Shown: positions 47,382-60,100 of the stretch, piece by piece
How positions within the stretch are numbered: position 1 is the first letter of the stretch
Layout of the letters: each line of letters opens with the position of its first letter
NCBI GenBank assembly: GCA_030762895.1
Contig: CM061064.1
Location: 242,207,909-242,271,908 of the forward strand
Length of the DNA stretch: 64,000 nt
From: Sophora flavescens
Taxonomy: Eukaryota; Streptophyta; Magnoliopsida; Fabales; Fabaceae
Direction of reading: 5' to 3'
Notes under the pieces: model-generated
Database searches by the model: none
Told to the model about the DNA's origin: nothing
The model's input: only the letters and a program-made list of their open reading frames with translations
Program-made: the position numbers and the translations under genes

Positions 47382-47844
47382 TCTATATCTATACTAATTA
47401 AGAAGGGGAATTGACGATTTTCTAATAAAGTGACACGTGTCAGCACCACATGATTTAAGAGGATTAGTTGATCATTAGTAATAATCAAAGAGGAACACTT
47501 AACACATAGTGTTACATTACGTATTGTAATATCATTTTAAAATAAAAATAATATTCAATTCTTTACACTCAAATTATAGATAAAATCGTTTCAAGGTTTT
47601 TGCTGATAACTTCTGTCTATAAATAAAAGGCCTTGGAGATGAATGAGTACCACCATTATGGATGAGAAGGAAATATTGAAAGCAATGTGTGAAATAAGTC
47701 AAGAAAATGTTTGACATAATGGACTAAATTTGGGACAAAGGAAAAAAAAAGTTGCGTACATATAGAGACATAATTCAAGTTATTAATGATAACAATACTA
47801 TCAATAATAATAGTAATTGCGATGCACGGGTACAAAAATACTAG
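47382..47844 (+). mobile_element. Helitron-like element, unit 2 copy with decayed hairpin
   Basis: It starts TCTATATCTATACTAATT after an A and ends ...CTAG before a T. The terminal hairpin is half lost: only GCGATGCACGGGT remains where unit 3 has a perfect stem. A second TCTATATCTATAC start lies upstream at 47109. No Rep/helicase coding. Confidence 0.55.
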
Positions 47845-47945
47845 TAAAAGATAAAAAACACGTAACCTATTTAAAAATAACAAGAGAAAAAAATTCAAAA
47901 CTAAGGTGAGTTCTACCGTGCACAACCTTGATTGGTGGTGTACGG

Positions 47946-48031
47946 TGTAACGTCCCTGGCTGCTCTATGGATTGACGACTGTCCCCACAGACCAACACGG
48001 GTCTTTTCAGCGTGCTTTGTCCTCACTCACA
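47946..48031. mobile_element. Truncated copy of the 5S-derived LTR, unit 2
   Basis: TGTAACGTCCCTGGCTGCTC onward matches the first 85 bp of 61641-62047, then diverges after CTCACTCACA. The 5S-like part itself is missing here. Confidence 0.7.
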
Positions 48032-49250
48032 TTTTTATTGCTTTTTATATCAGTTGATATATTTAAATGTGGATATATTTATCCGAAACCTAGAAAATGA
48101 TTTTGGCTAAAACAAAATCATTTCTGAATTCTATCTAATAGAACAAAGTTCCAGTTAAATTTTTGGGTTGAAACTCAGACGAAAACGGGTATGTGTTTTC
48201 CCTGCCAGTAAGAATTTATTGATTAGAGAACCTAATTTTAACTCGTGAATCGAAAAATCAATGACTTTTACTCTGATCTTAAGTGATAGGAGTTATTTTG
48301 GAATTTTTTGAAGTAATTGATGAAAGCACACCGAGGAAATTTGAGACGGGTAATTAGCAGAACGAGATGTAGTGCAGAAATAATGGGGAGCAGAGATAAT
48401 AAAAGCAATTAATGAGACTCATGAAAATTGGTCACATCATAACTTTTAATCTATGTTTACACTTAATATATATTATTATAGTGTAAAACCCATTATTTTG
48501 CTAATCTAACCAAACAAAGTATTAAAAAAAGATAATAAAACCCCCTTTTAAAACCCCAAACCCGGCGTCAGTATCCCACCCCCTCTCACTCTCAAATTTC
48601 CATTTTCTATCTTCTCAAACATTAGCCACTAAGTTTTTTTTTTCATCCAGCTACTTCCATCATCGTCATTAACTTCAAGCTTAATAAGGTAATCTCATAA
48701 CCTTTCTCTTATTTTCTTTATTTCTTTGATCATACCCATTTTTAGATTTTTGAGCTTGAAAACCCATTTTCTATATTTCATGATCTTGAGTTTTGTTGCT
48801 TCAAAATTATTAAGCTAAATCCATTCCATGATCTTATTGCCTTGCTAATGTTGTTGTTGATGATTGAAACAAACATGAAAACCCAAAACCCTTACCTCCA
48901 TGAAAGGGCCGAAACCGAGTTTGGGAGAAGAGGTGGGATTTTGTTGTTTTTTTTCAATTCTAACACTTGTTTTAAGCTCCCTATGACCTATATAATCAAG
49001 CTCTAAGAGTTTAAGTTAAACCAAAATTCCTAGTCAATTTTTCTAGTTAGAGCCGAAAATCACTCCTATGTCAACTAGAAGGAATTTTTCAAAAATTGAC
49101 ATGTATGATGATGATTTATGAAGGAAATGTGGTATAATTATATTGCCTAGACTCGTTGGAGGAAGCTGAGGACTATACGATTCACTTCAAGTCAAGAAAA
49201 CTAAGTTTCTGAGGTAAAGGGGGTCAACCTGAGGAGTTCCTAGTAGTTAT
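48032..49250. other. Extra stretch in unit 2, possibly retroelement leader
   Basis: Absent from unit 1, where GTACATA joins directly to AATATTTAATATTATG. It contains TTTTAAAACCCCAAACCC with a following pyrimidine-rich leader (about 48540-48680), a donor-like AAG|GTAATC and no long ORF. The leader-like order suggests LTR/UTR sequence, but the family is not recognised. Confidence 0.35.
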
Positions 49251-49439
49251 ATATTTAATATTATGAACTTTCTATGATGTTTCATAAATATGTTGATTAA
49301 CTGTGGAACACACACACACACACATATATATTTCATGATGCTGAGTTATTAGAATTTCTAATATTTGATGAATATATATGTGGTTTCCTGTATTGTTGAA
49401 TTGTGAGACTGGTTGAAGCGTGACATGAGTCATGGCTAT

Positions 49440-50381
49440 TAGGGGTGTTCATCAACCGATCCAAACCGATTCAAACCGCCAAAACCGAACCGAAAACCGA
49501 AAAAACCGCTTTTTTTCATTGGATTGGATCGGATTTTGGATCCCCAAGTGAAATCCAATCCAAACCGAACTACTATATGCATATACTATTATTTTTGAAA
49601 TTATAGTATTACTCATACTTTTTTTTTTGGCAAGATAGTATTACTCATACTTAATCATCATTTTTCATACTTTTATGTTCCTCATTCTCTTTAATATTTT
49701 TGTTGGAATGAAATATATGAGACTATTTCGAATGAATATTAATGTCTTGAAGTTATATTTTGCTAAAAGTTTTGAAGCATAACATATATATACTTGATTG
49801 AGTAAACGTGAAAAATAGGAAACCAATTAAGTAAATTTGGAAAATACTTAGCTACATTTTTTGTAACCGATTCAAGGAAAAAATAGGATAAGTAAGAGTA
49901 GATATAGATATTAACATAAAATAATATTTAACTTAAAAGAACGTGTTAAAAATATCAATAAATTTTTTTTCTTCTGAAACTCCCAAATTAAAATTTGTCA
50001 GGAATTCTCTAGAATTTTCCTCACTCGTTGTGAAATCAAATAATGGTTAATAATGAATAAATGGTTGATTCCTTTCATAAAGGTTCTACTGTTCTAACAT
50101 ATAGAGAGATTAAAATAAGTATTGACACCCTAAACTAGCTCCCTTAAATGAAGATTATCTTTTGTTCACTATTAAATAGTAGAAAGGACACTTGACATAA
50201 AAAAAGCATGACAAAAACCGAATTATCCAATCCAATCCAAACCGCATTTGATTGGATTGGATCGGATCGGATTTTTTTAAGGAAGCAAACCGATTCAATC
50301 CAAACCGCATGTTGTTTTCATCATTGGATTGGATGACTTTTTAGCTCAAAACCGATCCAATCCAATCCGCGAACACCCCTA
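49440..50381 (-). mobile_element. Non-autonomous hAT-type element, copy 2 (942 bp)
   Basis: TAGGGGTGTTC...GAACACCCCTA with the 8-bp duplication ATGGCTAT at 49432-49439 and 50382-50389. Unit 1 shows the empty site CATGGCTATATATATGAG near 23310. It is in the opposite orientation to copies 1 and 3, since its left end matches their right end. The AACCGATCCAATCC-type terminal repeats are the same. No transposase. Confidence 0.92.
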
Positions 50382-50694
50382 ATGGCTATATATACGAGAA
50401 ACTACTTTTATAAAAGAAATAAATTAAGGATACGGAAGAATGGAAATATGATTTTTAGCTTTCTTTGGAAAGTAGAAAGGAAACAGAAAAGGACTAGATT
50501 TTCGTGCTGAGGTTTCAGACTGGATTCTGATTACGGTGAAGCCGGACTAGCCTTCCTCCTGCTAAGGACCTAGAGTTCTGAGATGTCGGACTAGAGTCTG
50601 CTGATAAAAGATTTTGAAAAATCTTTAATGAGAATTTAAAAAACTCATTTGATATTAAAGTTTGATTAATATATGAAAAGATGATCTGGCAGAC

Positions 50695-50981
50695 GTGCTG
50701 TTGTTATCGTGTTACAGTTTTCACATAGGGTGGACTGATAAATTTGATAGTTACGGACCAAAGGCATATCCTTGGGCTTTTGGGTCTTTAGGGACATTTG
50801 GGCTCGAACTTCACGTAATGCTTGGGGCTTTGCAACCTCTTGTCGTGGAAATCGGCTACCCTACACGAATGTACTCAATAGAGGACTATCAAATATTACA
50901 AAGGTGATACGGGAAATCCTAGAACAATTGGGGATAGGACCCAGTGGAGAGGCCACCCAACACGAAACAATTGTGTTATAG
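50695..50981 (+). pseudogene. Unknown ORF A, unit 2 copy, frameshifted
   Basis: First frame 50695-50907, containing GWTDKFDSYGPKAYPWAFGS; shifted continuation VIREILEQLGIGPSGEATQH to TAG 50979-50981. The same break as unit 1, so it was probably inherited from before the duplication. The start region differs from unit 1 through small changes near 50690-50715. Confidence 0.45.
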
Positions 50982-51267
50982 GAAATATCGTGGCCTATCA
51001 TACTTGAGGAAGGGAAGTTAGGGTCTCTGAAGATTTTATTAGAAAGTGGATATTGAAGTGTTAATCGAAAACATTAAGAATAAAGTCTTAAATCTGAACA
51101 ATCTTGTGATATGTATATTATTATATTTATATGAGTTTTTACTTTGATATTTTTGATGATGTTTATGATGTTAAATATATGACTACTACGTTTAAACTCA
51201 TATTATTGGTACCTCACCTTTATATTTTTTTTTTCTCTTTTGTGGAAACCTTATATTGTATGTTTAG

Positions 51268-51730
51268 ATGGATCCCCTGCACCACATGATACCTTTGGAC
51301 TTCCTGGCCCATACGTTTGAGTTTCGTGATGAGGACGACGCGTGGGTCATTCACCCCAGGGCTCGCAGCGCATCGTATACGGGGCCACTTCAAACAAGGA
51401 AGGGGACAGAGGAGGGAGTCACCTTGATCACTCAGCAGGTGAAGACCGTTGAGATTTCGTTACCTCCTATCTGGGCACTACTTCAACACCTGGTAGAGTC
51501 TGGAAATACCTACCATCAGTCGCCCCCACAGCCAGTCGTTCCTGTAGAAGGACCAGAGGCGCCGCCACCTGCTCCCATTGTCATTTATGGCGGAGAAGAG
51601 GAGGATGATGATATGATGATATGCGGATCTCATCGAGGAGGAGTCGGAGGCCGATGCTAAGGGAGGATTTTCACCGGATCTGTCAGATTCTGGGAATGAT
51701 CATGGAGGTCTCCCCAATGGTCATATCTAG
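51268..51730 (+). pseudogene. Unknown ORF B, unit 2 copy, deleted in the acidic tail
   Basis: Starts MDPLHHMIPLDFLAHTFEFR and follows the unit 1 protein to GGEEEDDD, then loses about 30 bases and changes frame, ending GGVGGRC at 51660. The original tail continues out of frame to the conserved TAG at about 51728. Several substitutions separate the copies. Confidence 0.5.
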
Positions 51731-51971
51731 AGGGTCGCAGGGTGTTGACAGCTTAGTTCTTTTGGGTAGTACTATCTCCATGGGGTTCTGTATATCTGAC
51801 TGATGAGAGCCAAGTTTTTGTTTAGTGACTTACTCTAATGAACTCTAATTTTTGTATATCATCTATATGTGTGACTTATGTCTGTATATATTTTCTAACC
51901 TATTGCAAAACTCTGACATGATGACTCCTGATTATACGGGTCTGGATAGAAATGATGCATAGTTATGCACG

Positions 51972-52012
<41 letters not shown>

Positions 52013-52260
52013 TATGGCTCAGAGAGCTTTTCTTTCACATGATTGGCAGGTGTTTTTGTCTGGGATGTTGAAATTACAGAGGAGACTCTGTCAATTTTTT
52101 TTATGACTAAGGTTTTAAGTATTTTTCAAAAGTAACCAGAAATAGGTAACGTTTCTTTTTCGCGCTAAGTTGTAATATAAAGGGAAAACCATGTAATGCC
52201 GAGGAAGGTGTTACATGGACGGTTGGACCTGTGATGGAAGATCTACACTGGTGGCAGTGG

Positions 52261-52701
52261 CCGCAGGGGCGGCAGAGACGGCGAAGCAGTGGAGGAGGGG
52301 TTCGACTTTGATGGAGAGGTTGTAGCCTGGGAGAGGAAATCAGATGTAAAAAAAGTATTTTGAGATCTCATGAGTCTTTACAATCCAAAGGCTTGGATTA
52401 AAAATAGAACTTGTGCACCGTGCACCACCTATCAATGTTGTGCACGGTAGAAGTCACCTCAAAACTAAATCCTAACTAAGTTGATAGGTTGGTATTATAG
52501 ACGTCACTACAGAAAGGCCAAGTTTGGATGACTTTTGTAACTTGGTGAAGCTTGAAGACAGTGGGCTCAACCCATCTAAATAACCTTTGTGAGACAACTT
52601 GTTAACTATGTTGTCTTTCAAACCTGCACCAATGGACTTATCAAGATTAGCCAAATCGAAACGCATCTTCAGTTTTGTATGTGTTATAGAAGTAGCAATT
52701 C
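52261..52701. other. Extra 441-bp stretch in unit 2
   Basis: Absent from unit 1, where GGTGGCAGTGG runs into ATTGCACTTGGAG. It starts GC-rich (CCGCAGGGGCGGCAGAGACG). It contains CCGTGCACCACCTATCAATG, an inverted match to the sequence just upstream of the 5S-derived LTRs (47905-47945 and 61600-61640). A 64-residue minus-strand ORF (52666-52472) is of unknown meaning. It could be an insertion in unit 2 or a deletion in unit 1. Confidence 0.5.
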
Positions 52702-52704
52702 ATT

Positions 52705-52914
52705 GGACGTGGAGTGCTAGCAACACACTTTCTAACACACTCTTTTCAATGCACTCTCTTCTAGTGGTTGAAATTCATATGGATCCCACTATTTTGGAAA
52801 TGAGTCTCGTTAATTCATGTGAGTCTCACTTAAATTTTGTAGGACCCATATGAATTTCAACATAGGAGGGATTATGTTGGAAAGAGCGGGTCAGAAAGTA
52901 TGTTGGAAAGTGCA
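52705..52914. mobile_element. MITE-like inverted repeat, unit 2
   Basis: Copy of the 25220-25431 element. Its extreme left end is altered (GGACGTGGAGTGC in place of TGCACTTGGAGTGC). Confidence 0.45.
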
Positions 52915-54553
52915 TGTGTTTTATCGTGGATGATCATCACCAAAGGTAGAAGAGGTTTTTGTTATCAATTAGTTATGGACATAATTAACCATGATAGGTT
53001 CTAGTACCATGACACCTTTTAATTAAAAAGGTGATGATGGATTTTATTTATTTTTTTATAAACAAAGAGAATGTATTTAAATTGAGCACAAAGGATACTC
53101 AATCCAAATATAATAGGAGAAAGAATAGAGCCAAAAAAGTGGGGAAAACCACAAGTGTAAAAACTACCCGAATGAGTAAGTAACAAAGCCATACCAGACC
53201 AAACGAATTAGTTTAATTCCTAACTAAAAACCATAGCTATTTAATCCAGCTTCCACCCGCAAAAAACAAAGACGAAGGATTCAACATAAAAGCCACAATA
53301 CAGAAGCCATATATCAACAAAGAGTAGCAGCTTGGTTCAAATTCATGCATAATAGACACCAATACCAGCATCCACTTAAAAGCGATCAAAGTGCAGCCAG
53401 CAAAACACACGTTTCAGTAACAAGAGATGAGTACAAGAGTAAAAAAAAGGTAAAAACTTAATTAAAAATACCAAAAATAAAAACAAAATTCTGGTTAATC
53501 TTAAAATAAAATGTTTCATTATTATACTATATCATTCCACACAAGCATTTAATTTGCAAATACTTCTTCCAACCAAAATATTGCAAAACATGTCGATATA
53601 ACAAGATATTACCACAGCGACAGAACCAAAATGCATCTCTCTCGTGCTTGTGAAGCATCACATACCAGTTTCAATGGGTGTTTTCCATCTCCTTTGCCTG
53701 CCTCTCAGGAGTCCCAAGTAAAATGATCAGATCGGATCCGTTCTTTGATTCTTTTCTTTTTTAAATCAAACCAGGCTGAACTGAATTGCATATATAATAT
53801 TTTTTTCCACTTTTTTACATCGTTGTTTTTTATTTGTTCTTTTTCCCTAATAATGCTTGTAGTTTGATGTGATGCAATTTCCTACCATTTTTATTGTTCC
53901 AAACAAAAATTTGATACTTTTTAGCTCATAACGTTTTATTTTTCAGTATATATATTATTGTTATTTAAACTTATTTTTTATTGTGTTGGTAATAGCCAAA
54001 TCATCTATAATAAACCGCTTTTAATCAGATTGAGTTGGTTCGAATGTAATATAGTAATCAATTCAATCCAAAGTTACAAACCGAACCACGACTTTTTTAA
54101 AAATTTTGGATAAGATGACTTTTTCGTTCAAATCTGATCTGCGAATTTTCCTGGTTGTCAATTAACTTCCACTTGCCACTAACTTTTATTTAAATTCACT
54201 AAAAATATACTATCTTGCATCATGTAAAATCGAGTTATTAAATGTTTTGGGGACACTTGGCCAACAAGCAGATTTTTCGTAAAAGGAAGCCTATGTAGAA
54301 TTTGCATTAGAGTTATAATATAAACCCATTGTCATGAATACTAACTCATTATAACCATCTTTCTCAAATGAAGACAAACAACTTATTAAAATAAGAAATT
54401 TTTATTGAAAATCCCCACAATTATTTTTATTGCTAATGCGCTCATAATCATTAGCATTTTAAAGAGAAACAGGTACAATAGAAACCATTATCAAAATGAC
54501 AATGGATAAAAGAGTAACTCCTATTGGGGATTTTACGGAGGAAAAAGTAGAAT
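52915..54553. other. Non-coding AT-rich stretch, unit 2
   Basis: Nearly identical to 25432-27071, including the LINE-tail-like part near 53040. No gene supported. Confidence 0.5.
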
Positions 54554-55404
54554 TTAAATTTCACTCCTTTTCCGTTTCTTTGCGGAGTTCACTTGAAACT
54601 TGTCAAGTAGCATACGATTCTGGCATCTTGGGCATTTTGGGACGGTTTTGGGTACCATCACATACATGCGGCAACGAGTACATCCCATTAGAATTAATGA
54701 TGGCAGCTTATCTTTTGAAGTATCACCAACGTTCTCATCAGAGTTCAATAGGGAAGGGAGGTATCCTCCTTCAGATTGTGATGTTACCGATATCCATGCA
54801 CTTGAACTTGGAGGTGATAGCTTCAGATTTAAATCAACACCCAAAGAAATTTTGTGTTCATTCATCATTGTCCCCATCATGCTTTTCCTTTTCTTATCAT
54901 TCGATGTTGGCTCAGCCTTAGAATAAGCAACCAAATTAATACATAAAAATAAAGTAAAACAACTTTTAAATAATTTAAAAAATACTTGTTATGAACAAAA
55001 TCCCATATACTAAATAAAAAGATACTGTACTTGGTAGTGTGGGATACATAAAAAAAATAAAAACTTGCATTCAATATATATCAAAGTATCAAAGAAATAA
55101 CACAAAATGAGATACACATAAATAATATATTATATTACACACACATAGATATGTAGTATGGGATGATTAATAAAAAAGAATGTACCTCAAAGATAATTTC
55201 ATGTCCATCAAAAGAATAATATTGATCACGCGGTTCAATTTGTGCATGTCGGATGATGTCGTTAGACTTGTAAAATTGTTTCTGAAGAAAATCAAAGCTA
55301 ATTTTGTGCTGATAAACACTACCATTAGCATCATTCCTCAAGATATAACCTAAATCTCCTTCTTGGATAGGAATACCTTCGACCCGATGTACTTTGCCTT
55401 CCAT
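54554..55404 (-). CDS. EAR-motif / zinc-ribbon protein, intact unit 2 copy (GIR-like)
   Basis: Two exons on the minus strand, 55404-55186 (73 codons) and 54916-54554, split by a 269-bp phase-0 intron (GAG|GTACAT ... CTAAG|GCTGAG). Predicted length is 193 residues. Residues 1-73 (start MEGKVHRVEGIPIQEGDLGY) match nothing I recognise. The second part has VDLNLKLSPPSS, an LxLxL EAR motif that recruits TOPLESS-type co-repressors, then LILMGCTRCRMYVM and PKCPRCQNRMLLD, a four-cysteine ribbon, and a basic tail AKKRKRSEI that may be a nuclear signal. EAR plus ribbon resembles the short GL2-interacting-repressor (GIR) proteins, which act in the nucleus as transcriptional repressors. The family normally lacks such an N-terminal exon, so either this is a fusion or translation starts at Met 54934 within the annotated intron. 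Confidence 0.7.
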
Positions 55405-55533
55405 AGTTGTAAACTGAACTTGGTGATGGTTAAAAGTTTATGTGAAGGCGTGTGTGTATATATATATACTAATTAGATGTGGTTTTGGAGCCCACTGATT
55501 TCAACAATGAGGGTTCAGGTTTACCACCAAACC

Positions 55534-55968
55534 CCAAATTCAATTTAGCAGTTACAAAATTTTAAAATTTTCTATTTATTATAAAATATGATTAAAAAAT
55601 TCACAAAACTTAAATTTATTAGAGTAACAGTTTGCTTAACGTACTCACACGCCTAATATGGAAATATATTAAATTTCGAAAATCTAAAAAAATTAGTTTC
55701 AAGAAAAACTTGATGCTGGTAAACTTAAAGAAAATATAGTCATATAAAACTGAAAAAGGTAAATATTTTCTTTCAATTAACTAGTTTCACGTTTTTTGTT
55801 GAAGCTATTTTCTTTAGATTTATAAAGTTTATTATATTTCTATAATAAGAATATTAGTATGTTAAGCAAACCATTAGTCTAATAATTTTAAGTTTTGTGA
55901 ATTTTTTTACAATATTTTATAATAAATAGAAAATTTCTAAAATTGGTAACTGTTACTTTGAATTTGAG
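55534..55968. mobile_element. Fold-back MITE, unit 2
   Basis: Same two arms as 28049-28482, with a few changes (for example AATATATTAAATTTCG in the spacer). Located upstream of the gene's first exon, so any effect on its promoter would be shared by both units. Confidence 0.7.
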
Positions 55969-56227
55969 CATTTTTTTAGTTGTGAGGCCTGTCCTGACCT
56001 TGGTGAGCTCTCGAGACTCAACTCACTTAAATTTTTATTTACGAAAAAAGAGAGTATAAATATACAATAAAAAAAATTAATTCAGAGGAAAAAAAAAACC
56101 AATTCCATGTAAAATGTGAAACTGGTTATATAGAAGAAAATAGTCATATAAAACGTATGAGGTAAAGAGTATATATGGGAGTTGAGTTAAAATATTGAAC
56201 TAAATTTGCTTAGAAGGATGTGAAGCC

Positions 56228-57001
56228 TAGGGGTGTTCGCGGATTGGATTGGATCGGTTTTGAGCTAAAAATTCATCCGATCCAATGATGAAAACATCGT
56301 GCGGTTTGGATTGGATCGGTTTGATTCCTTAAAAAAATCTGATCCAATCCGATCCAATCAAATGCGGTTTGGATTGGATTGGATAATTCGATTTTTGTCA
56401 TTTTTTTTTCGAATGTCAAGTGTCATTTCTACTTATTTAATAGTGGATAAAAGATAATCTTCGTTTTAATTTGGGATTTTGAGAAGAAACAAATTGTTGA
56501 TATTTTTTAACACGTTCTTTTATATTAATTATCTATATCTACTTTCACTTGTCATATTTTTATCCTTGAATCGGCTACAAATAAATTGTAGCTAATTATT
56601 TTTCAAATTTACTTAATTGATTTCCTATTTTTCATGTTTACTCAATCAGATATATATATATGCTATGCATCAAAACTTTTAGCAAATTATAACTTCAAGA
56701 CATTAATATTTATTCTAAATAGTCTCATATATTCCATTCCAACAAAAATATTAAAGAGAATGAGGGTAAAAAAGGATGAAGGATAATGTTTAAGTATGAG
56801 TAATACTATAATTTCAAAAATAATATTATATGTATATAAAAGATTGGTTTGGATTGGATTGGATTTAACTAGAGGATCCGAAATCCGATCCAATCCAATA
56901 AAAAATTACGGTTTTTTCGGTTTTCGGTTTTTTCGGTTTTCGGTTTTTAGGTTCGGTTTTTACGGTTTGAATCGGTTTGGATTGGTTGATGAACACCCCT
57001 A
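56228..57001 (+). mobile_element. Non-autonomous hAT-type element, copy 3 (774 bp)
   Basis: Same site, orientation and 8-bp duplication (GTGAAGCC at 56220-56227 and 57002-57009) as copy 1. It was therefore inserted once and then duplicated with the unit. The long (TA)n run of copy 1 is reduced to a few TA here. Confidence 0.92.
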
Positions 57002-57139
57002 GTGAAGCCTAACTGGATTCTCATACAGAGAAGGATTTTAGTAACCATTATAATCATGAAAACAGGTGCAAACCAGTGGAAGTCCAGTATGTGAATTAAA
57101 TATAGGAGTTTATATTAGTTGACTAATTAAATAAATAAA

Positions 57140-60100
57140 AGTAAGTGACCTGTGTGATTTAAAAAATCATCCTTATCAATTAAATTTGATTGGTCTTAAA
57201 TGAGTCTGGAGAAAGGTTTAAAGTCCAAAGTTCAAATTAAAGTAAATCAAATATTTTTTTTACATTTTCCTTAATTTTTAAATTTTTTTCCTAATAATTT
57301 TTTTTTGCTAATACTTTTTTTTTTGAATTTATTTGTATACACTAACATTGTAAAGTTTTTTTACACTGTCAACCAATCATAAATTGGCAAACAGTAAAAG
57401 TAGAGTTGTCATGTTATTGATGTTTTAATTTTTATATACTCATATTTTAATGTATATATAATTTAATATTTTTTATTTATATATTTATATATATTTTAAT
57501 ATTTTTCGGTTCCAACCGAATCAAACAAAACTAATTTTAATTGGTTTGGATATTGTTATTCACTTTTTAAAGTTTATATATATATATATTTTAAAAATAT
57601 TTTTAGCCAGGAAAGGTAGCAAAGCTACCCTGTTATTCGAAAAAGTTTAGGGTCGTTAGACTCAAACCAATAATTCGATGAATTTGAAAATCCAAATCAA
57701 CCAAATAAATTGGTTCGTTTTTTTCCTTTTTTATGAACGGCTTAGAATTGAACCAAACTCAATGGTCATTAATTCAGTTATTTTGGAACCGAACCAATTA
57801 CTATATTTTAATATTTATATATATTTTAATATTCAATATGTATATCACTTTATTAATTAACAACTTTTCTTGTTCTGTTCCTGTAACAGCAGAAGGAGTT
57901 GTCAACCAGTAGATTATTTTGAATTATTTAAATTTATTTATATATTTTTTAAACATATATTCTTTATAATATATATTTTTTAAAATTTATTTTTTCCAGA
58001 ATTAGTTTTTTTTCTAATTTAATTTTTTTAAATGATTTTATAAAAATATATTTGTTTTCTAATTAATTTTATTTTTATAGTTATTATTTTCCTATTTTTC
58101 TTTAAATATTTTTTATATATTTTTTATAATTTTTTCAAATATATTTTTTCCTAATTTTTGGTTATTTTTTTAAGTATATATTTTTTCTAATTAACTTTTA
58201 GTTTTTTATATTTAATTTAATTTTTCTAATTTTATAAAATCTATTTTTTCATAAATATTTTTTTCCAAATTTTTTTAAATATTTTTTTTCATAAATATTT
58301 TTCTAATTATTTTTGGTTAAATTTTTTTAAATTACTTTTTCCTTTTAAAATATTTTTCATAATTAATTTTTTTTTTTTACGTTTTCCTTAAGTTTTTTAA
58401 AAAATATCCTAATAATTTTTTTTGCTAATACTTTTTTTTTGATTTTATTTGTATAAACTGACAATGTAAAGTTTTTTTACACTGTCAAACAATAATAAAT
58501 TGACAAATAGTAAAAGTAGAATTGTCGTGTTCTTGAGGTTTTAATTTTTATATACTTATATTTTAATGTGTATATAATTTAATAATTTAAAATTTAATAT
58601 TTTATAGATTGGTTCATATATTGTTATTGACTTTTTAAAGTTTATTTTTTTTTTTGTTTTTAAATAATTTTAGCCAGGAAAGGTAGCAAAGCTACAATGT
58701 TCTTTGAAAAAGTTTAGAATCGTAAGTCGAACCAATAATTCGATGAATTTGAAAATCTGAAACAACCGATTAAATTGGTGCTTTTTTTTCTTTTTTGTGC
58801 ACGACTCCGAATTGAACCAAACACAATTGTCATTAATTCTGTTATTTTGGAATCGAACAAATCACAATATTTTAATATTTATATATTTTTTAATATTCAA
58901 TATGTATATCACTTTATCAATTAATAACTTTTCTTCTACTGTTTCTGTAATAGTAGAAGGAGTTGTCAACCAGTGGATTATTTTGGAATATTTAAATTTA
59001 TTAATTTATTTTTTAAACATATATTCTTTATAATATTTTTTCTAAAATTTATTTTTTTCCCGAATGAGGTTTTTTTCTAATTTTCATTTTTTTAAATGAT
59101 TTTATAAAATATTTTTGTTTTCTAATTAATTTTATTTTTCTAATTTTTTTTTGAATATTTTTCTAATTATTATTTTCCTATTTTTAAAAATATTTTTATA
59201 TAATTTTTTTAAATATTTTTTTCCTTATTTTTTTAAATTTTTTAAATATATATATTTTATAATTAATTTAAATTTTTTATAATTAATTTTATTATTCTAA
59301 TTTTTTTAAATCTATTTTTTCCTAATTATTGTTTTCCTAATTTTTTTAAAAATATTTTTTTCATTAATTTTTTTTCTAATTATTTTTCGTTTAATTGTTT
59401 TTTAATTTACTTTTTCCTTTTAAAATATTTTTTCATAATTAATTTTTTAAATTATTATTATATTATTTTTTTTAAGTTTTCCTTAAGTTTTTTAAAAAAA
59501 TTCCTAATAATTGTTTTCTTGCTAATACTTTCTTTTTTGAATTTATCTGTATAAACTGACACTGTAAAGTTTTTTTACACCGTCAACCAATAATAAACTG
59601 GCAAACAGTAAAAGTAGAGTTGTCGTGTTCTTAATGTTTTAATTTTTGTATACTTATATTTTAGTCTATATATAATTTAATATTTTAATATTTTATAGAT
59701 TTTTTATTTATATATATATATATATATTAATATTTTCCGGTTCGAATCGAATCAAACTAAACCAATTTTAATTGGTTCGGATATTGTTATTGACTTTTTC
59801 AAGTTTATAATTTTTTTTTGTTTTTAAATATTTTTAGCCAGGAAATGTAGCAAAGCTACAATGTTCTTCAAAAAAGTTTAGGATCGTAAGACTCGAACCA
59901 ATAATTCGATGAATTTGAAAATCTGAAACAACCAATTAAATTGGTTCTTTTTTTTCTTTTTTGTGCACGATTCTGAATTGAACCAAACCCAATGGTCATT
60001 AATTCGGTTATTTTGGAACCGAACCAATTACAATATTTTGATATTTATATATATTTTAATATTCAATATGTATATCACTTTATCAATTAACAACTTTTCT

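Larger units (their letters stand above)
50395..52214 (+). other. Retroelement-like stretch of unknown family, unit 2
   Basis: The counterpart of 23330-25169, ending ...GAAGGTGTTACA. It carries second copies of ORFs A and B and a (TA)n(TG)n run at about 51972-52011. Confidence 0.35.
28658..56142. repeat. Tandem segmental repeat, unit 2, with large insertions
   Basis: Collinear with unit 1 once several insertions are removed: hAT 28743-29569, CACTA 29713-43536, an extra stretch 47761-49250, hAT 49440-50381 and an extra stretch 52261-52701. It runs straight into unit 3 at 56143. Confidence 0.9.

Noticed and set aside
54496..54926. Plus-strand ORFs over the repressor gene (also 27014-27444)
   Set aside because: They are antisense shadows of exon 2, whose minus-strand reading has the EAR and zinc-ribbon motifs and splice sites.
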